64,000 nucleotides of DNA from Bifidobacterium ramosum (lineage in GTDB: Bacteria > Actinomycetota > Actinomycetes > Actinomycetales > Bifidobacteriaceae), in NCBI RefSeq assembly GCF_009299505.1, contig NZ_WBSM01000010.1, positions 62,001 through 126,000 on the forward strand. Direction: 5' to 3'. The position numbers were made by a program, and so were the translations under genes. The notes under the pieces were generated by a model, which saw only the letters and a list, made by a program, of their open reading frames with translations, had not been told where the DNA came from and did no database searches. Below are positions 42,981 through 51,024 of the stretch, one piece after another (position 1 is the stretch's first letter; each line of letters opens with the position of its first letter).

Positions 42981-44179
42981 ATGATTGCTCCTTGGTTGTG
43001 GGATGTTGTCTGAGTATTGGTTGCCGGCGTGCCGGTTGCCGCGGTCGTCTCGGTCGTCGGCGGCGCGGCGGTGGCCGTCGACTCGCGTGCGACGAGCTGG
43101 TAGCCGATGGTCGCACGCGACGGTGCGGCCTGTTGGTCGCCGCGCGAGCGTGTCTCGATGCGGCGGACGATCATGTCGAGCGCGAACTGCGCGAGCTGGT
43201 TGAGGTTGACTTCGATGGTGCTTAGCGTGGGCGTCGCGTAGGCGCCGAAGCTGGTGCCGTCGATGCCGATGACCTTCACGTCGTCCGGCACGCGGATGCC
43301 ACGGTCGGCGAGCCCCCGGATCACGCCGAACGCGGCATAGTCATTCGCGCAGAACACGCCGTCGAACGGCGTCGCGATCGTGTCTGCACCGGTATTCGCG
43401 CCCGCATTTGTGTCCGCTCCCGACCGGGCGGCCAGGATCGCGTCGGCGAGCCGATGCCCGGCGTCGATGCCGTCCTCGCTGTTGTAGCCGCGGAACGTCA
43501 CTGATGCGTCATACGGCAGTCCGGCGTCGAGCAGCGCACCGCTTGCGCCGCGCAACCGCAGATCATAGGAGTGCTCGGCGTGCGCGAGTTCGGCGCGCGG
43601 GATGTACCCGCCGCCGACGATCGCGATGTGCCGGCATCCGCGTTCGATGAGATGCTGCACGGCGGCCCGCGCGCCTTCCTCGTTGGGGAAGTTCACGGTG
43701 TCGACGCTGGGTGTCTCCTCGCAGCCGTCGATGAGCACGAGCGGTCGGCCCGCGTTCATCTTGGCCAGCGGCAGGTTGGTGCCGAGGCCGGATGCGTGGA
43801 TGATCTCGCCGTCGAACAGCTGACCGGAGAACGGGTTGGACGTGAGCGCCTGTTCGGCGGCGGCGGGAGAGTACCGGGTCTGTTCGACGAACGGCGTGAG
43901 GCCGCGCTCGGTGGTGGCGTTGGCGAGCGCCTGCACGAGTTTGGAGTAGAACGGCGAGTCGAATTCGTTGACGATGATGTGGATGATGTTGCTGCGGCCC
44001 GACTTGAGCATGCTGGCGGTCAGGTTGATGCGGTAGTTCAGTCGGTTCGCGGTGTCGATGACCTTCTGGCGGGTCGATTCGCGCACGCCGGGCTTGCCGT
44101 GCAGCGCGTTGGATGCGGTCATGGGGGAGACCCCGGCCGCTGCGGCCACGTCGCGCAGCGTCGTCTTGCCGTTGCCCAT
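42977..44179 (-). CDS. LacI-family transcriptional regulator
   Basis: Predicted repressor, 400 residues. Helix-turn-helix: TTLRDVAAAAGVSPMTASNAL. Effector domain: NEFDSPFYSKLVQAL, PNEEGARAAVQHLIERGC, FDGVFCANDYAAFGV and GIDGTSFGAYATPTLSTI. A Gly/Ala/Asn/Thr insertion lies near 275-285 (GADTNAGANTGADT), and the last 35 residues are a Thr/Ala-rich tail not usual in the family. The start follows AAGGAGG. It heads the LacI-GH43-GH51 operon and is divergent from GH27. TACATA-type palindromes in the shared promoter are the likely targets, so it may control both directions. Confidence 0.95.
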   Translation of the reverse strand: MGNGKTTLRDVAAAAGVSPMTASNALHGKPGVRESTRQKVIDTANRLNYRINLTASMLKSGRSNIIHIIVNEFDSPFYSKLVQALANATTERGLTPFVEQTRYSPAAAEQALTSNPFSGQLFDGEIIHASGLGTNLPLAKMNAGRPLVLIDGCEETPSVDTVNFPNEEGARAAVQHLIERGCRHIAIVGGGYIPRAELAHAEHSYDLRLRGASGALLDAGLPYDASVTFRGYNSEDGIDAGHRLADAILAARSGADTNAGANTGADTIATPFDGVFCANDYAAFGVIRGLADRGIRVPDDVKVIGIDGTSFGAYATPTLSTIEVNLNQLAQFALDMIVRRIETRSRGDQQAAPSRATIGYQLVARESTATAAPPTTETTAATGTPATNTQTTSHNQGAII

Positions 44180-44210
44180 GCCCGGCCTCCTTCATCGGAT
44201 CGTAGGACTT

Positions 44211-44243
44211 GCGTACATATGTTGTACATATATCGATACGTAC
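44211..44243. promoter_or_regulatory. Candidate operator over the LacI promoter (GTACATATATCGATACGTAC)
   Basis: GTACATATGTTGTACATA followed by TATCGATACGTAC, 32-64 bases before the LacI start. The inner TATCGATA (44231-44238) has the central CG typical of LacI sites. TACATA half-sites are shared with 44351-44366. Confidence 0.55.
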
Positions 44244-44350
44244 GGAAAAATCATACAACGATTCCAGTATTTTCCTTGACGATCGTTGCGATATCAGGCG
44301 ACGCGCCGACGCATGACGACCGGTTGTCGTATCACAAATCTCCCATAAAA

Positions 44351-44366
44351 TATGTATCGGTACATA
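44351..44366. promoter_or_regulatory. Candidate operator TATGTATCGGTACATA before GH27
   Basis: Inverted repeat TATGTA-TCGG-TACATA, 29 bases before the GH27 start and overlapping a TAAAATAT stretch. With the site at 44211 it suggests control of the divergent units by the LacI protein at 42977. Confidence 0.65.
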
Positions 44367-44394
44367 AAACTGTCGACGAAAGAGACACGATACC

Positions 44395-45807
44395 ATGACG
44401 AATTCTTCCACCACCGCACTTCCCCAGGCATGGCGCCCGCCGATGGGCTGGAACAGCTGGGACTCCTACGGCACCACCGTCACCGAAAGCGAACTGCTCG
44501 CCAACGCGAGGTTCATGACCGAGCATCTCAAGGACGCCGGCTGGGACACGCTGGTCATCGACATCGACTGGTACGACCCGACCGCGCGCGCCCACGGCTA
44601 CAACGAGAACGCGCCGCTCATCCTCGACGAATACGGCCGCCAGCTGCCCGACCCCGTGCGCTTCCCGTCCGCCGCGAACGGCAAGGGCTTCGCGCCGCTC
44701 GCCGCCGCCGTCCACGAACTCGGCCTCAAGCTCGGCGTGCACATGATGCGCGGCATCCCGCGCCTCGCCGTCGACCGCAACCTGCCCGTGTACGGCACCG
44801 AGTACACCGCGCGCGACGTGGCCGACCTCGACCACGTGTGCAAGTGGAACCCTGACAATTACGGCCTCAACCAGCGGCACCCCGGCGCGCAGGCCTGGTA
44901 CGACGCGCAGCTCGACCTGTTCGCCTCGTGGGGACTCGACTTCCTCAAGGTCGACGACATGCAGACCCCGTTCCACAGTGATGAAATCGCTGCATACCAC
45001 CGTGCGATCGCCAAGGCCGAGGCCAAGTATGGCCGTTCGATCGACCTGTCCCTGTCGCCCGGCGGCTGGGTGGCGACCTCGTACGTCGACTTCCTGCGCG
45101 AGAACGCGCAGATGTGGCGTATCTCCGACGATCTGTGGGACCGTTGGGAGGACATCTACCAGCAGTTCGCGCGGCTCGCGCGTTGGGCGCCGTTCCAGAC
45201 GACCGGTCACTGGGCCGACGCCGACATGGTGCCGTTCGGCCACATCGGCCTGCGTGCCGAACGCGGCGACGACCGCCAGTCGAGGCTGACGCTCGACGAG
45301 CAGAAGACGCTGCTCGCGTTGTGGTGCATGGGCCGTTCGCCGCTTATGGTCGGCGGCGACCTGCCGACCAGCACGCCCGAGACGATCGAGTTGCTGGCCA
45401 ACCCGGCGCTGCGCGAGGTGCTCGCCGGTTCGACCAACAACCGTGAAACCGTGCGCGAACGCATCTTCAAGCACTGGGGGGAGGACGACTCCTACCGCGG
45501 CGAGTTCATCGTCTGGGCCGCCGACGCGGCCGACTGGGCCGACGGCACGCCGTCCGCACACCGCGGCGGCCACTACGCGGCGCTGTTCTGGACCGGCTCC
45601 GACGACTTCGAGATCGGCGGCAACATCCAGCTGCAGTCCATCGTCGGACTCGACGCACGTGACGACGACTGGACGCTTACTGACCTGTTCGCCGGCGCGC
45701 CCGGTGCCGCGGCCGACGTGCGGCTGGAGGGCGAGGGCTCGGACCGCGTCATCACCGGCACGATCCCGGCGCACGGCGCGCTGTGGGTGGCGCTGGACCG
45801 CCAGTAA
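44395..45807 (+). CDS. GH27 alpha-galactosidase or beta-L-arabinopyranosidase
   Basis: Cytoplasmic clan GH-D enzyme, 470 residues. Barrel: RPPMGWNSWDSYG (14-26). The nucleophile is Asp187 in FLKVDD and the acid/base Asp246 in WRISDDLWD. The usual alpha-galactosidase word with two acidic residues (IDDCW) reads IDIDW here, so Ile57 stands where the second Asp contacts the galactose hydroxyls. The streptomycete beta-L-arabinopyranosidase SaArap27A has Ile at the equivalent place, as I recall. Release of L-arabinopyranose from AGP-type chains is therefore a serious alternative to alpha-galactosidase. A C-terminal beta domain ends in HGALWVALDRQ. The start follows CGAAAGAGACACGATACC. A long GH51 gene follows after 150 bases. 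Confidence 0.9.
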   Translation: MTNSSTTALPQAWRPPMGWNSWDSYGTTVTESELLANARFMTEHLKDAGWDTLVIDIDWYDPTARAHGYNENAPLILDEYGRQLPDPVRFPSAANGKGFAPLAAAVHELGLKLGVHMMRGIPRLAVDRNLPVYGTEYTARDVADLDHVCKWNPDNYGLNQRHPGAQAWYDAQLDLFASWGLDFLKVDDMQTPFHSDEIAAYHRAIAKAEAKYGRSIDLSLSPGGWVATSYVDFLRENAQMWRISDDLWDRWEDIYQQFARLARWAPFQTTGHWADADMVPFGHIGLRAERGDDRQSRLTLDEQKTLLALWCMGRSPLMVGGDLPTSTPETIELLANPALREVLAGSTNNRETVRERIFKHWGEDDSYRGEFIVWAADAADWADGTPSAHRGGHYAALFWTGSDDFEIGGNIQLQSIVGLDARDDDWTLTDLFAGAPGAAADVRLEGEGSDRVITGTIPAHGALWVALDRQ

Positions 45808-45813
45808 CCGGAT

Positions 45814-45923
45814 GACACGCCGGCAGCCTGATCACGACACGCGTGATGCGTTCCCGACAACCGCGGAACGTGGCCGTTCCCGAAATCACATCACGCGTGT
45901 CGTGATCACCCGCCCGGCGTGTC
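45814..45923. repeat. 110-bp nested palindrome, family F
   Basis: Outer arms GACACGCCGG (45814) and CCGGCGTGTC (45914-45923). Inner arms GATCACGACACGCGTGATG and CATCACGCGTGTCGTGATC. The second copy, at 61630-61739, has the same total length of 110 bp. This copy lies in the GH27-GH51 gap. Confidence 0.85.
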
Positions 45924-45957
45924 GCACGCTTTCATCCCTCAACCAAAGGACATCATC

Positions 45958-48345
45958 ATGACCGACACACTCATCGCGACGCTCGACAAGGCCGGCGTGC
46001 GCAAGATCAGCACCGACCTGTGGGGCATCTTCTTCGAGGACATCAGCTATTCGGGCGACGGCGGCCTGAACAGCGAACTCGTGCAGAACGGCGCCTTCGA
46101 ATACAATCGCGCCGACAGCGAGGACTGGAGCAACTACACCGCATGGCGCAAGACCGTGCCCGCCGGCTCGTTCGCCGCGTTCGCGCTCGGCGAGAAGAAC
46201 CCGGTCGCCGTCGAGAACCCGCATTATGCGGTCGTCGAGGTCGGCTCGGTCGCCGGCGGTGCGCCCGCGCTCGAGAACCTCGGCTTCGACGGTATGGTTC
46301 TGCGCGCCGGCGAAACCTACCACTTCTCCGTCTGGACGCGCGTCCACGGCAAGCAGCTGCCACTGACCGTCGCCCTGTGCGGCGACCATGGCGAAACCCT
46401 CGCCGAAACCAGCCTCGTCGCGCCGGAATCGTACGCCGGCGGCGACTGGTCGTGGCTGCAGGCGACGCTGACCGTCCCGGCGGCACCGGACGCTGACGTC
46501 GCCGGCGACGCCAAGCCCGCCGTCGCCACGCAGGGCACCCTGCGCATCGCCTTCGCCGAACCCGGCACCATCGACCTCGACTTCGTGAGCTGCGAACCGC
46601 AGACCACCTACCGTGGCCTCGAGCACTTCCGCCCGGACCTCGTCAAGGCGCTTGCCGACCTGCATCCGCGCTTCATGCGCTTCCCCGGCGGCTGCATCAC
46701 GCACGGCCTCGGCATGAGCAACATGTACCACTGGGATCGCACCATCGGTGACGTCGAGCATCGTCCGCACAACTTCAACGTGTGGGGCTACCACCAGTCG
46801 TTCCGCATCGGCTTCTACGAGTACTTCCGCCTGTGCGAGACCATCGGCGCCAAGCCGCTGCCCGTGCTGCCGGCCGGCGTGAGCTGCCAGAACACGAGCC
46901 AGGGCCCGGTTCCGGTCGCCCAGGAGGACATGCCCGCCTACATCGACGAGGTGCTCGGCCTCATCGACTTCTGCAACGCCGACCCGGCCACCAACGCGTG
47001 GGCCGCCAAGCGCGCGGAAATGGGTCATCCGGAGCCGTTCGGCCTCGAGTATCTCGGCATCGGCAACGAGGACCTCATCGACGACGTGTTCAAGGACCGC
47101 TTCCAGCAGATCTTCGACGCGGTCAAGCGCGAGCATCCCGAAATCACCGTCGTCGGCACGGTCGGCCCCGCGCCGGAGGGTCAGGACTACGAGCAGGGCT
47201 GGGCGTACGCGCGCGAGGCCGGTGTGCCGATCGTCGACGAGCACTCGTATCAGGCGCCGAGCTGGTGGTTCCACAACCTCGACCACTACGATCACACCGA
47301 CCGCAAGGGTCCGAAGGTCTACCTCGGCGAATACGGCTCGTGGGGCACCGGCCTGATCAACGGTCTGTCCGAAGCCGCGTTCATGGGCCGCATGGAACTC
47401 AACGGCGACGTCGTGCACATGGCGTCGTACGCGCCGCTGTTCTGCAAGAACGGCCACGACAGCTGGAACCCGGATCTCATCTATTTCGACAACGAGCACG
47501 CGTATCGTCCATACAGCTACTGGGTGCAGCAGATGTATGCGACCACCACGGCCGACACCGCGTGGCCGGTCGCGCTCGACGGTCCTACCACGTTCCGCCG
47601 TGAACTGCCGAACACGATCGGCCTTGCGCTCGGCGGCGGCGCGCACGCCGACTTCCGCGATTTCTCAATCGAGACCGCGGACGGTGAACGCGTCGACCTG
47701 CCGGACGTCGACTATCGCGGCAACGGCATGACCCTGCCGGTCGACCTGAAGGCCGACGCGTACACGATCCGCGCGACCGTGACGTACTACACCGGCATGT
47801 GGGGCGTGCAGATCACGTCCGGCGACCTGAACGACAAGAGCCACAACCGTGTGTCGCTCGGCCGCGGCTTCGCGCTGCAGGTCGTGCGCGACGGCAGCGG
47901 CTACAACATCGCCGGCACGGAGACGTCGATGGATGCGGTGCGGCCGGGCACGGTGTGGCATGTGCGCATCGAGGTTGCCGATCGTGGCGCGTCGATGAAA
48001 CTGATTATCGACGATCAGTTGGTCGCCGAAGGACACGAGACCGCGGACGAGCCGCGCCGCACGGTGTCGGTGTCGCGTGACGAGGCCGCCGGTGTGGACT
48101 ACGTGCGTATCGTCAACGCGCTGCCCGACGCGGTGGACGTCGACCTGACGCAGGTGTTGGACGCGTTGGACGTTACAGATGCCGCGCGTGCGGTCGTCAC
48201 GGCGAACGTGCTCACCGGCGACGATCCGTATGCCGGAGACAAGGGCGAGGATTCACCGACCCGGCCGACGTCTCATGAGGTGAACCTCGCCGGCGGCACG
48301 TATACCGCGCCGGCCTGGTCCTTCACTACGCTGGTGATCAAGTAG
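45958..48345 (+). CDS. GH51 alpha-L-arabinofuranosidase, long form
   Basis: GH51 enzyme of 795 residues, about 290 longer than the protein at 40011. Start at 45958 after AACCAAAGGACATC; the longer frame from 45919 is not preferred. The N-terminal part DLWGIFFEDISYSGDGGLNSELVQNGAFEY (20-49) is typical of the long GH51 group. A carbohydrate-binding-like beta insertion covers about 60-215. The acid/base is Glu371 in LGIGNED and the nucleophile Glu458 in VYLGEYG. The C-terminal 190 residues form a jelly-roll-like domain (YTGMWGVQITSGD...LQVVRDGSGY). There is no signal peptide or sorting signal, so it is intracellular. It probably acts on arabinofuranosyl side chains of larger oligosaccharides. 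Confidence 0.95.
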   Translation: MTDTLIATLDKAGVRKISTDLWGIFFEDISYSGDGGLNSELVQNGAFEYNRADSEDWSNYTAWRKTVPAGSFAAFALGEKNPVAVENPHYAVVEVGSVAGGAPALENLGFDGMVLRAGETYHFSVWTRVHGKQLPLTVALCGDHGETLAETSLVAPESYAGGDWSWLQATLTVPAAPDADVAGDAKPAVATQGTLRIAFAEPGTIDLDFVSCEPQTTYRGLEHFRPDLVKALADLHPRFMRFPGGCITHGLGMSNMYHWDRTIGDVEHRPHNFNVWGYHQSFRIGFYEYFRLCETIGAKPLPVLPAGVSCQNTSQGPVPVAQEDMPAYIDEVLGLIDFCNADPATNAWAAKRAEMGHPEPFGLEYLGIGNEDLIDDVFKDRFQQIFDAVKREHPEITVVGTVGPAPEGQDYEQGWAYAREAGVPIVDEHSYQAPSWWFHNLDHYDHTDRKGPKVYLGEYGSWGTGLINGLSEAAFMGRMELNGDVVHMASYAPLFCKNGHDSWNPDLIYFDNEHAYRPYSYWVQQMYATTTADTAWPVALDGPTTFRRELPNTIGLALGGGAHADFRDFSIETADGERVDLPDVDYRGNGMTLPVDLKADAYTIRATVTYYTGMWGVQITSGDLNDKSHNRVSLGRGFALQVVRDGSGYNIAGTETSMDAVRPGTVWHVRIEVADRGASMKLIIDDQLVAEGHETADEPRRTVSVSRDEAAGVDYVRIVNALPDAVDVDLTQVLDALDVTDAARAVVTANVLTGDDPYAGDKGEDSPTRPTSHEVNLAGGTYTAPAWSFTTLVIK

Positions 48346-48386
48346 CGGTGCCGCCGGGCGGTGCGGGACGAGGCGTGTGATGTCGC

Positions 48387-48582
48387 GTGGCGGAAAACGC
48401 TCGCTGACGCTGCGCTCAGCGAGCGTTTTCCGCCACGCCGCGTACTGGCTCCCCTCCCTGAGGGGGGGGTGTCAGCGGAGCTGACTGAGGGGAGCGGTGC
48501 GACGATCCCACTCCCTGACAGACGATGCCGTCGTGGCGGTTTTCGCTCGCTGAGCGTCTACTCAGCGAGCGAAAACCGCCAC
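48387..48582. repeat. Two family D palindromes flanking a CTCCCT/GCTGTCAGC-type element
   Basis: Family D units 48387-48436 and 48533-48582, each exactly 50 bp. Between them, at about 48447-48497, lies GGCTCCCCTCCCTGAGGGGG with GTCAGCGGAGCTGACTGAGGGG, an element also present at 57054-57106 and 58275-58328. No gene in this gap. Confidence 0.8.
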
Positions 48583-48634
48583 GACAGTGCCTCCCAACGA
48601 GAGATACGGCGCATGTGTACGAAAGGAGCGAGTG

Positions 48635-50280
48635 TTGACCGATCAACAGAATGCAAGCCGCAACGCAACCGCCACCAGCTCCTCCAGCGCCGCCCTGCGC
48701 GCCGCCGTCTCGACGCCCGCCCCGCGCAAGATCACGCTGCGTGACGCCATCGGCTTCGGCATCGGCGACTTCTACGGCGGCGGCCAACTCACGCTCATCG
48801 CCACGTATCTGTCCTTGTTCTGGACGCGCTTTTGCGGCATGGACATCGCCACGTCGCAGACCGTCATCGGCCTGAGCGCCTTCGTCAGCGCGGTCGCCGC
48901 ACTCGGTTTCGGCGTGCTCGACGACAATCTCTACCGTTACCCGATCGGCCGCCGTTTCGGCCGTCGCCGACTGCTGCTGCTCATCACTGCGCCGCTGCTG
49001 CTATGCGGTGTTTTCCTGTGGATCCCCGGCCACCGTTGGCCGTCTACGCCGCCGCATACATCCTCTGGGTCGTGCTCGCGCAGCTTTTCCAGACCGCCTA
49101 CAATCCGCTGCCCGGCGAAATGACGTCCGACTTCAACGGCCGTACCACGCTGTCGACCGTCCGCATGTTCATTTCCACCGGCTCGACTACCGTCATTCCG
49201 CTCGTCGGCGGCGCGGCCATCGCTGTCGCCGGCGAGTCCAGTCCGACCGGCTATATGGCCTTCATCATCACGACGACCGTGCTGTTCGCGCTCGCCGTGC
49301 TGGTGAGCTGGCGTTGCACGTGGGAGATGACGCCGGAGCAGGCCGGCTTCGGTGCCTACGCGCGTGGCGAGGTGCGCGACGGGCGCATCGGTGCGCGCGG
49401 TTGGTTGCGTCGTGCCGGCAAGGTGCTGCGCGAGTATGCGACGACGCTACGTGTGGCCGAGTTCCGCAAACATCTGACGATCTATCTGCTCGTGCAGATG
49501 TCGATGGACGTGTTCGGTCAGGTGTTCGTGTTTTTCGTGGTGTACGACTGGAATCGCACGGCCGCGTTCGCGTCGCTGCTGCTCGGCTGCACGGCGGTGT
49601 CGCTGCCGCTCATGCCGTTGTTCGGATTCGGTATGGCGAAGCTTGGGCCGCGGCGCATGTATGCGATCGATTACGCGGGATGCCTGATCGGCGTGGTGTG
49701 GATGGCGTTGGCGTGGGCGATGGCCGCGGGCGGCGATGGTGCCGTGGATGATGGCTCGGCGGGCATGTTCGCCGGACTGTCCGGTGCGCTGACCGGCCCG
49801 GCGTGGACCGTGTTCGCGGTGGCCGGCGCGCTGTGGTTCTTCGCGTTCAAGGCGTTGTGCGGGTATCTGCCGTGGGCGGTGTTCCCGTACATCGCGGACA
49901 TCGACCAGCTGGTGACGCGGCGGTATCGGTCGGCGACGTTCGCGGGATTGCAGGCGTCGTTGCGGCAGCTGTGTTCCGGTATCGGCACGATTGCGGTCGG
50001 CGTGGTGCTGTCGGCGGTGGGATTCGACGCGACGCGGCCGGCGCAGTCGCCGGCGGCGAGGATCGGTTTGGGGGCGGTGCTGCTTGGCTGGTTCGCGTGC
50101 GCGATGGTGATCTGTTGGGTCGTGTCGTCGCGGTTGGTGATCGACAAGCGGACCGACGGCGTGGTGCTGCGTGAGATCGACCGGCTGCGTGCCGGCGGTG
50201 CCAAGGATGACGTGACGCCGGACGTCCGGAAGGTGGTGGAGTCGCTGACCGGGTTGCCGTATGAGGACTGCTGGCGCTGA
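48635..50280 (+). pseudogene. GPH-type (MelB-like) sugar:cation symporter, interrupted by a frameshift
   Basis: Two partial reading frames together encode one membrane transporter. The first part (from TTG 48635 after GAAAGGAGCGAG) reads KITLRDAIGFGIGDFYGGGQ and continues to LLLLITAPLLLCGVFLWIPG. From about 49030 homology continues in the frame one base earlier with LAVYAAAYILWVVLAQLFQTAYNPLPGEM to the stop at 50280. The switch fits loss of one base near the CCCC run at 49024-49027. GDFYGGG, NPLPGEMTSD, about 11-12 helices and PYIADIDQ suggest a sugar or glycoside symporter. Either the gene is inactive, or there is a sequencing error or a frameshift signal. It ends the GH27-GH51 operon. Confidence 0.85.
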
Positions 50281-50323
50281 GGCGCCGGGTCCGGGCGTTC
50301 ATAAGGTATCGTCCCTCACCCCC

Positions 50324-50371
50324 TACGGACATACAGCCGATTTATGCACCGGAATCGGCTGTATGTCCGTC
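50324..50371. repeat. Family A palindrome
   Basis: Forty-eight bases, TACGGACATACAGCCGAT...ATCGGCTGTATGTCCGTC, 43 bases after the symporter stop. It may act as its terminator. Confidence 0.8.
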
Positions 50372-50538
50372 CTGCTCTTGTGAATGAAATGTAAAATATC
50401 AAGAAAACCCGATGAATATACAAAAGATACGACGAAATCGGCATGCGCGCGGCGATGGACGCATCGTAAGCTGGAGCCACAACAGAAGATAGCAGTGGTA
50501 AAGACATAAAACAGCAAACATCAACTAAGGAGTCCATC
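50372..50538. promoter_or_regulatory. A/T-rich promoter region of the 41-residue protein gene
   Basis: This 170-base stretch is much richer in A and T than the surrounding DNA (for example TGAATGAAATGTAAAATATCAAG and GGTAAAGACATAAAACAGC). Possible -10 words are TAAAAT (50391) and AAGATA near 50480-50490. It precedes an isolated small gene with its own terminator, suggesting an independent, possibly strongly expressed transcript. Confidence 0.5.
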
Positions 50539-50664
50539 ATGAACAACAAGGACATGCTTGATCAGGCTCTGCGCGCTCCGCTGGCCTCCAACGATCCGTC
50601 CCTCGGCCACTACGCCCTGTCCCAGGCCGCGTGGGGTCTGATGAAGAACCTCGTCCGCAAGTAA
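50539..50664 (+). CDS. Small 41-residue protein of unknown function
   Basis: ATG at 50539, stop TAA at 50662-50664. The start is preceded by CTAAGGAGTCCATC, one of the best ribosome binding sites in the window. The product begins MNNKDMLDQALRAPLASND and ends AAWGLMKNLVRK, with no cysteine and no signal peptide. The C-terminal half could be an amphipathic helix (HYALSQAAWGLMKNLVRK) with a basic end. Codon use (CTG, GTC, CGC, AAG) is like a well-expressed gene. An A/T-rich promoter region precedes it and an intrinsic terminator follows, so it looks like a single-gene transcript. I do not recognise the family; it might be a regulatory microprotein or membrane-active peptide. Confidence 0.75.
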   Translation: MNNKDMLDQALRAPLASNDPSLGHYALSQAAWGLMKNLVRK

Positions 50665-50746
50665 GCGACGACCCAAACGTTCCCTCGCCGGCGTCAGCCG
50701 CGGCGGCCGCGATCCGCACCGCCAACGCGCGTAACGACGATCCCCA

Positions 50747-50776
50747 GGCCCGCAACCCAACGGTTGCGGGCCTTTT
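50747..50776 (+). terminator. Intrinsic terminator of the small-protein gene
   Basis: GGCCCGCAACC, loop CAAC, GGTTGCGGGCC, then TTTT. The clearest rho-independent terminator in the window, 82 bases after the stop of the 41-residue gene. Confidence 0.85.
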
Positions 50777-50862
50777 CCGTATGCATTCGCGCTTGCGCTC
50801 AGCCGGTCATCCATACCCGGGTCCTTCCCTCCCCATCCGCCTTAACGGACATTCATCTCTTC

Positions 50863-50910
50863 AACGGACAACCAGCCGATTCGTACCCCGCAATCGGCTG
50901 GTTGTCCGTT
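50863..50910. repeat. Family A palindrome with compensated arm change
   Basis: Left arm AACGGACAACCAGCCGAT and right arm ATCGGCTGGTTGTCCGTT. Compared with the usual ACATACAGCC/GGCTGTATGT both arms have changed together (ACAACCAGCC/GGCTGGTTGT), so pairing was maintained. An orphan left arm AACGGACATTCATC lies at 50844-50857. Confidence 0.9.
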
Positions 50911-50956
50911 AGGAAGGGAGAAGAATGTGGCGGACCGTAACGCGACACTGCGAGCG

Positions 50957-50970
50957 TTGACACGATTTAA
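50957..50970. promoter_or_regulatory. Candidate LacI-type operator TTGACACGATTTAA
   Basis: Imperfect inverted repeat with a central CG, 55 bases before the LacI start at 51025. It differs at one position from TTGACACGATTCAA at 53581-53594, which lies before the paralogous LacI gene and the third transporter operon. Confidence 0.6.
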
Positions 50971-51024
50971 CCCGCATGGCGTACAGTAGAGCCAGCAGTA
51001 CCGGCCAACCAAAGGATGGGATTC

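Noticed and set aside
50521..50814. 97-residue minus-strand frame over the small-protein gene
   Set aside because: It reads antisense through the terminator hairpin and lacks a start site, whereas the plus-strand 41-residue gene has clear signals.
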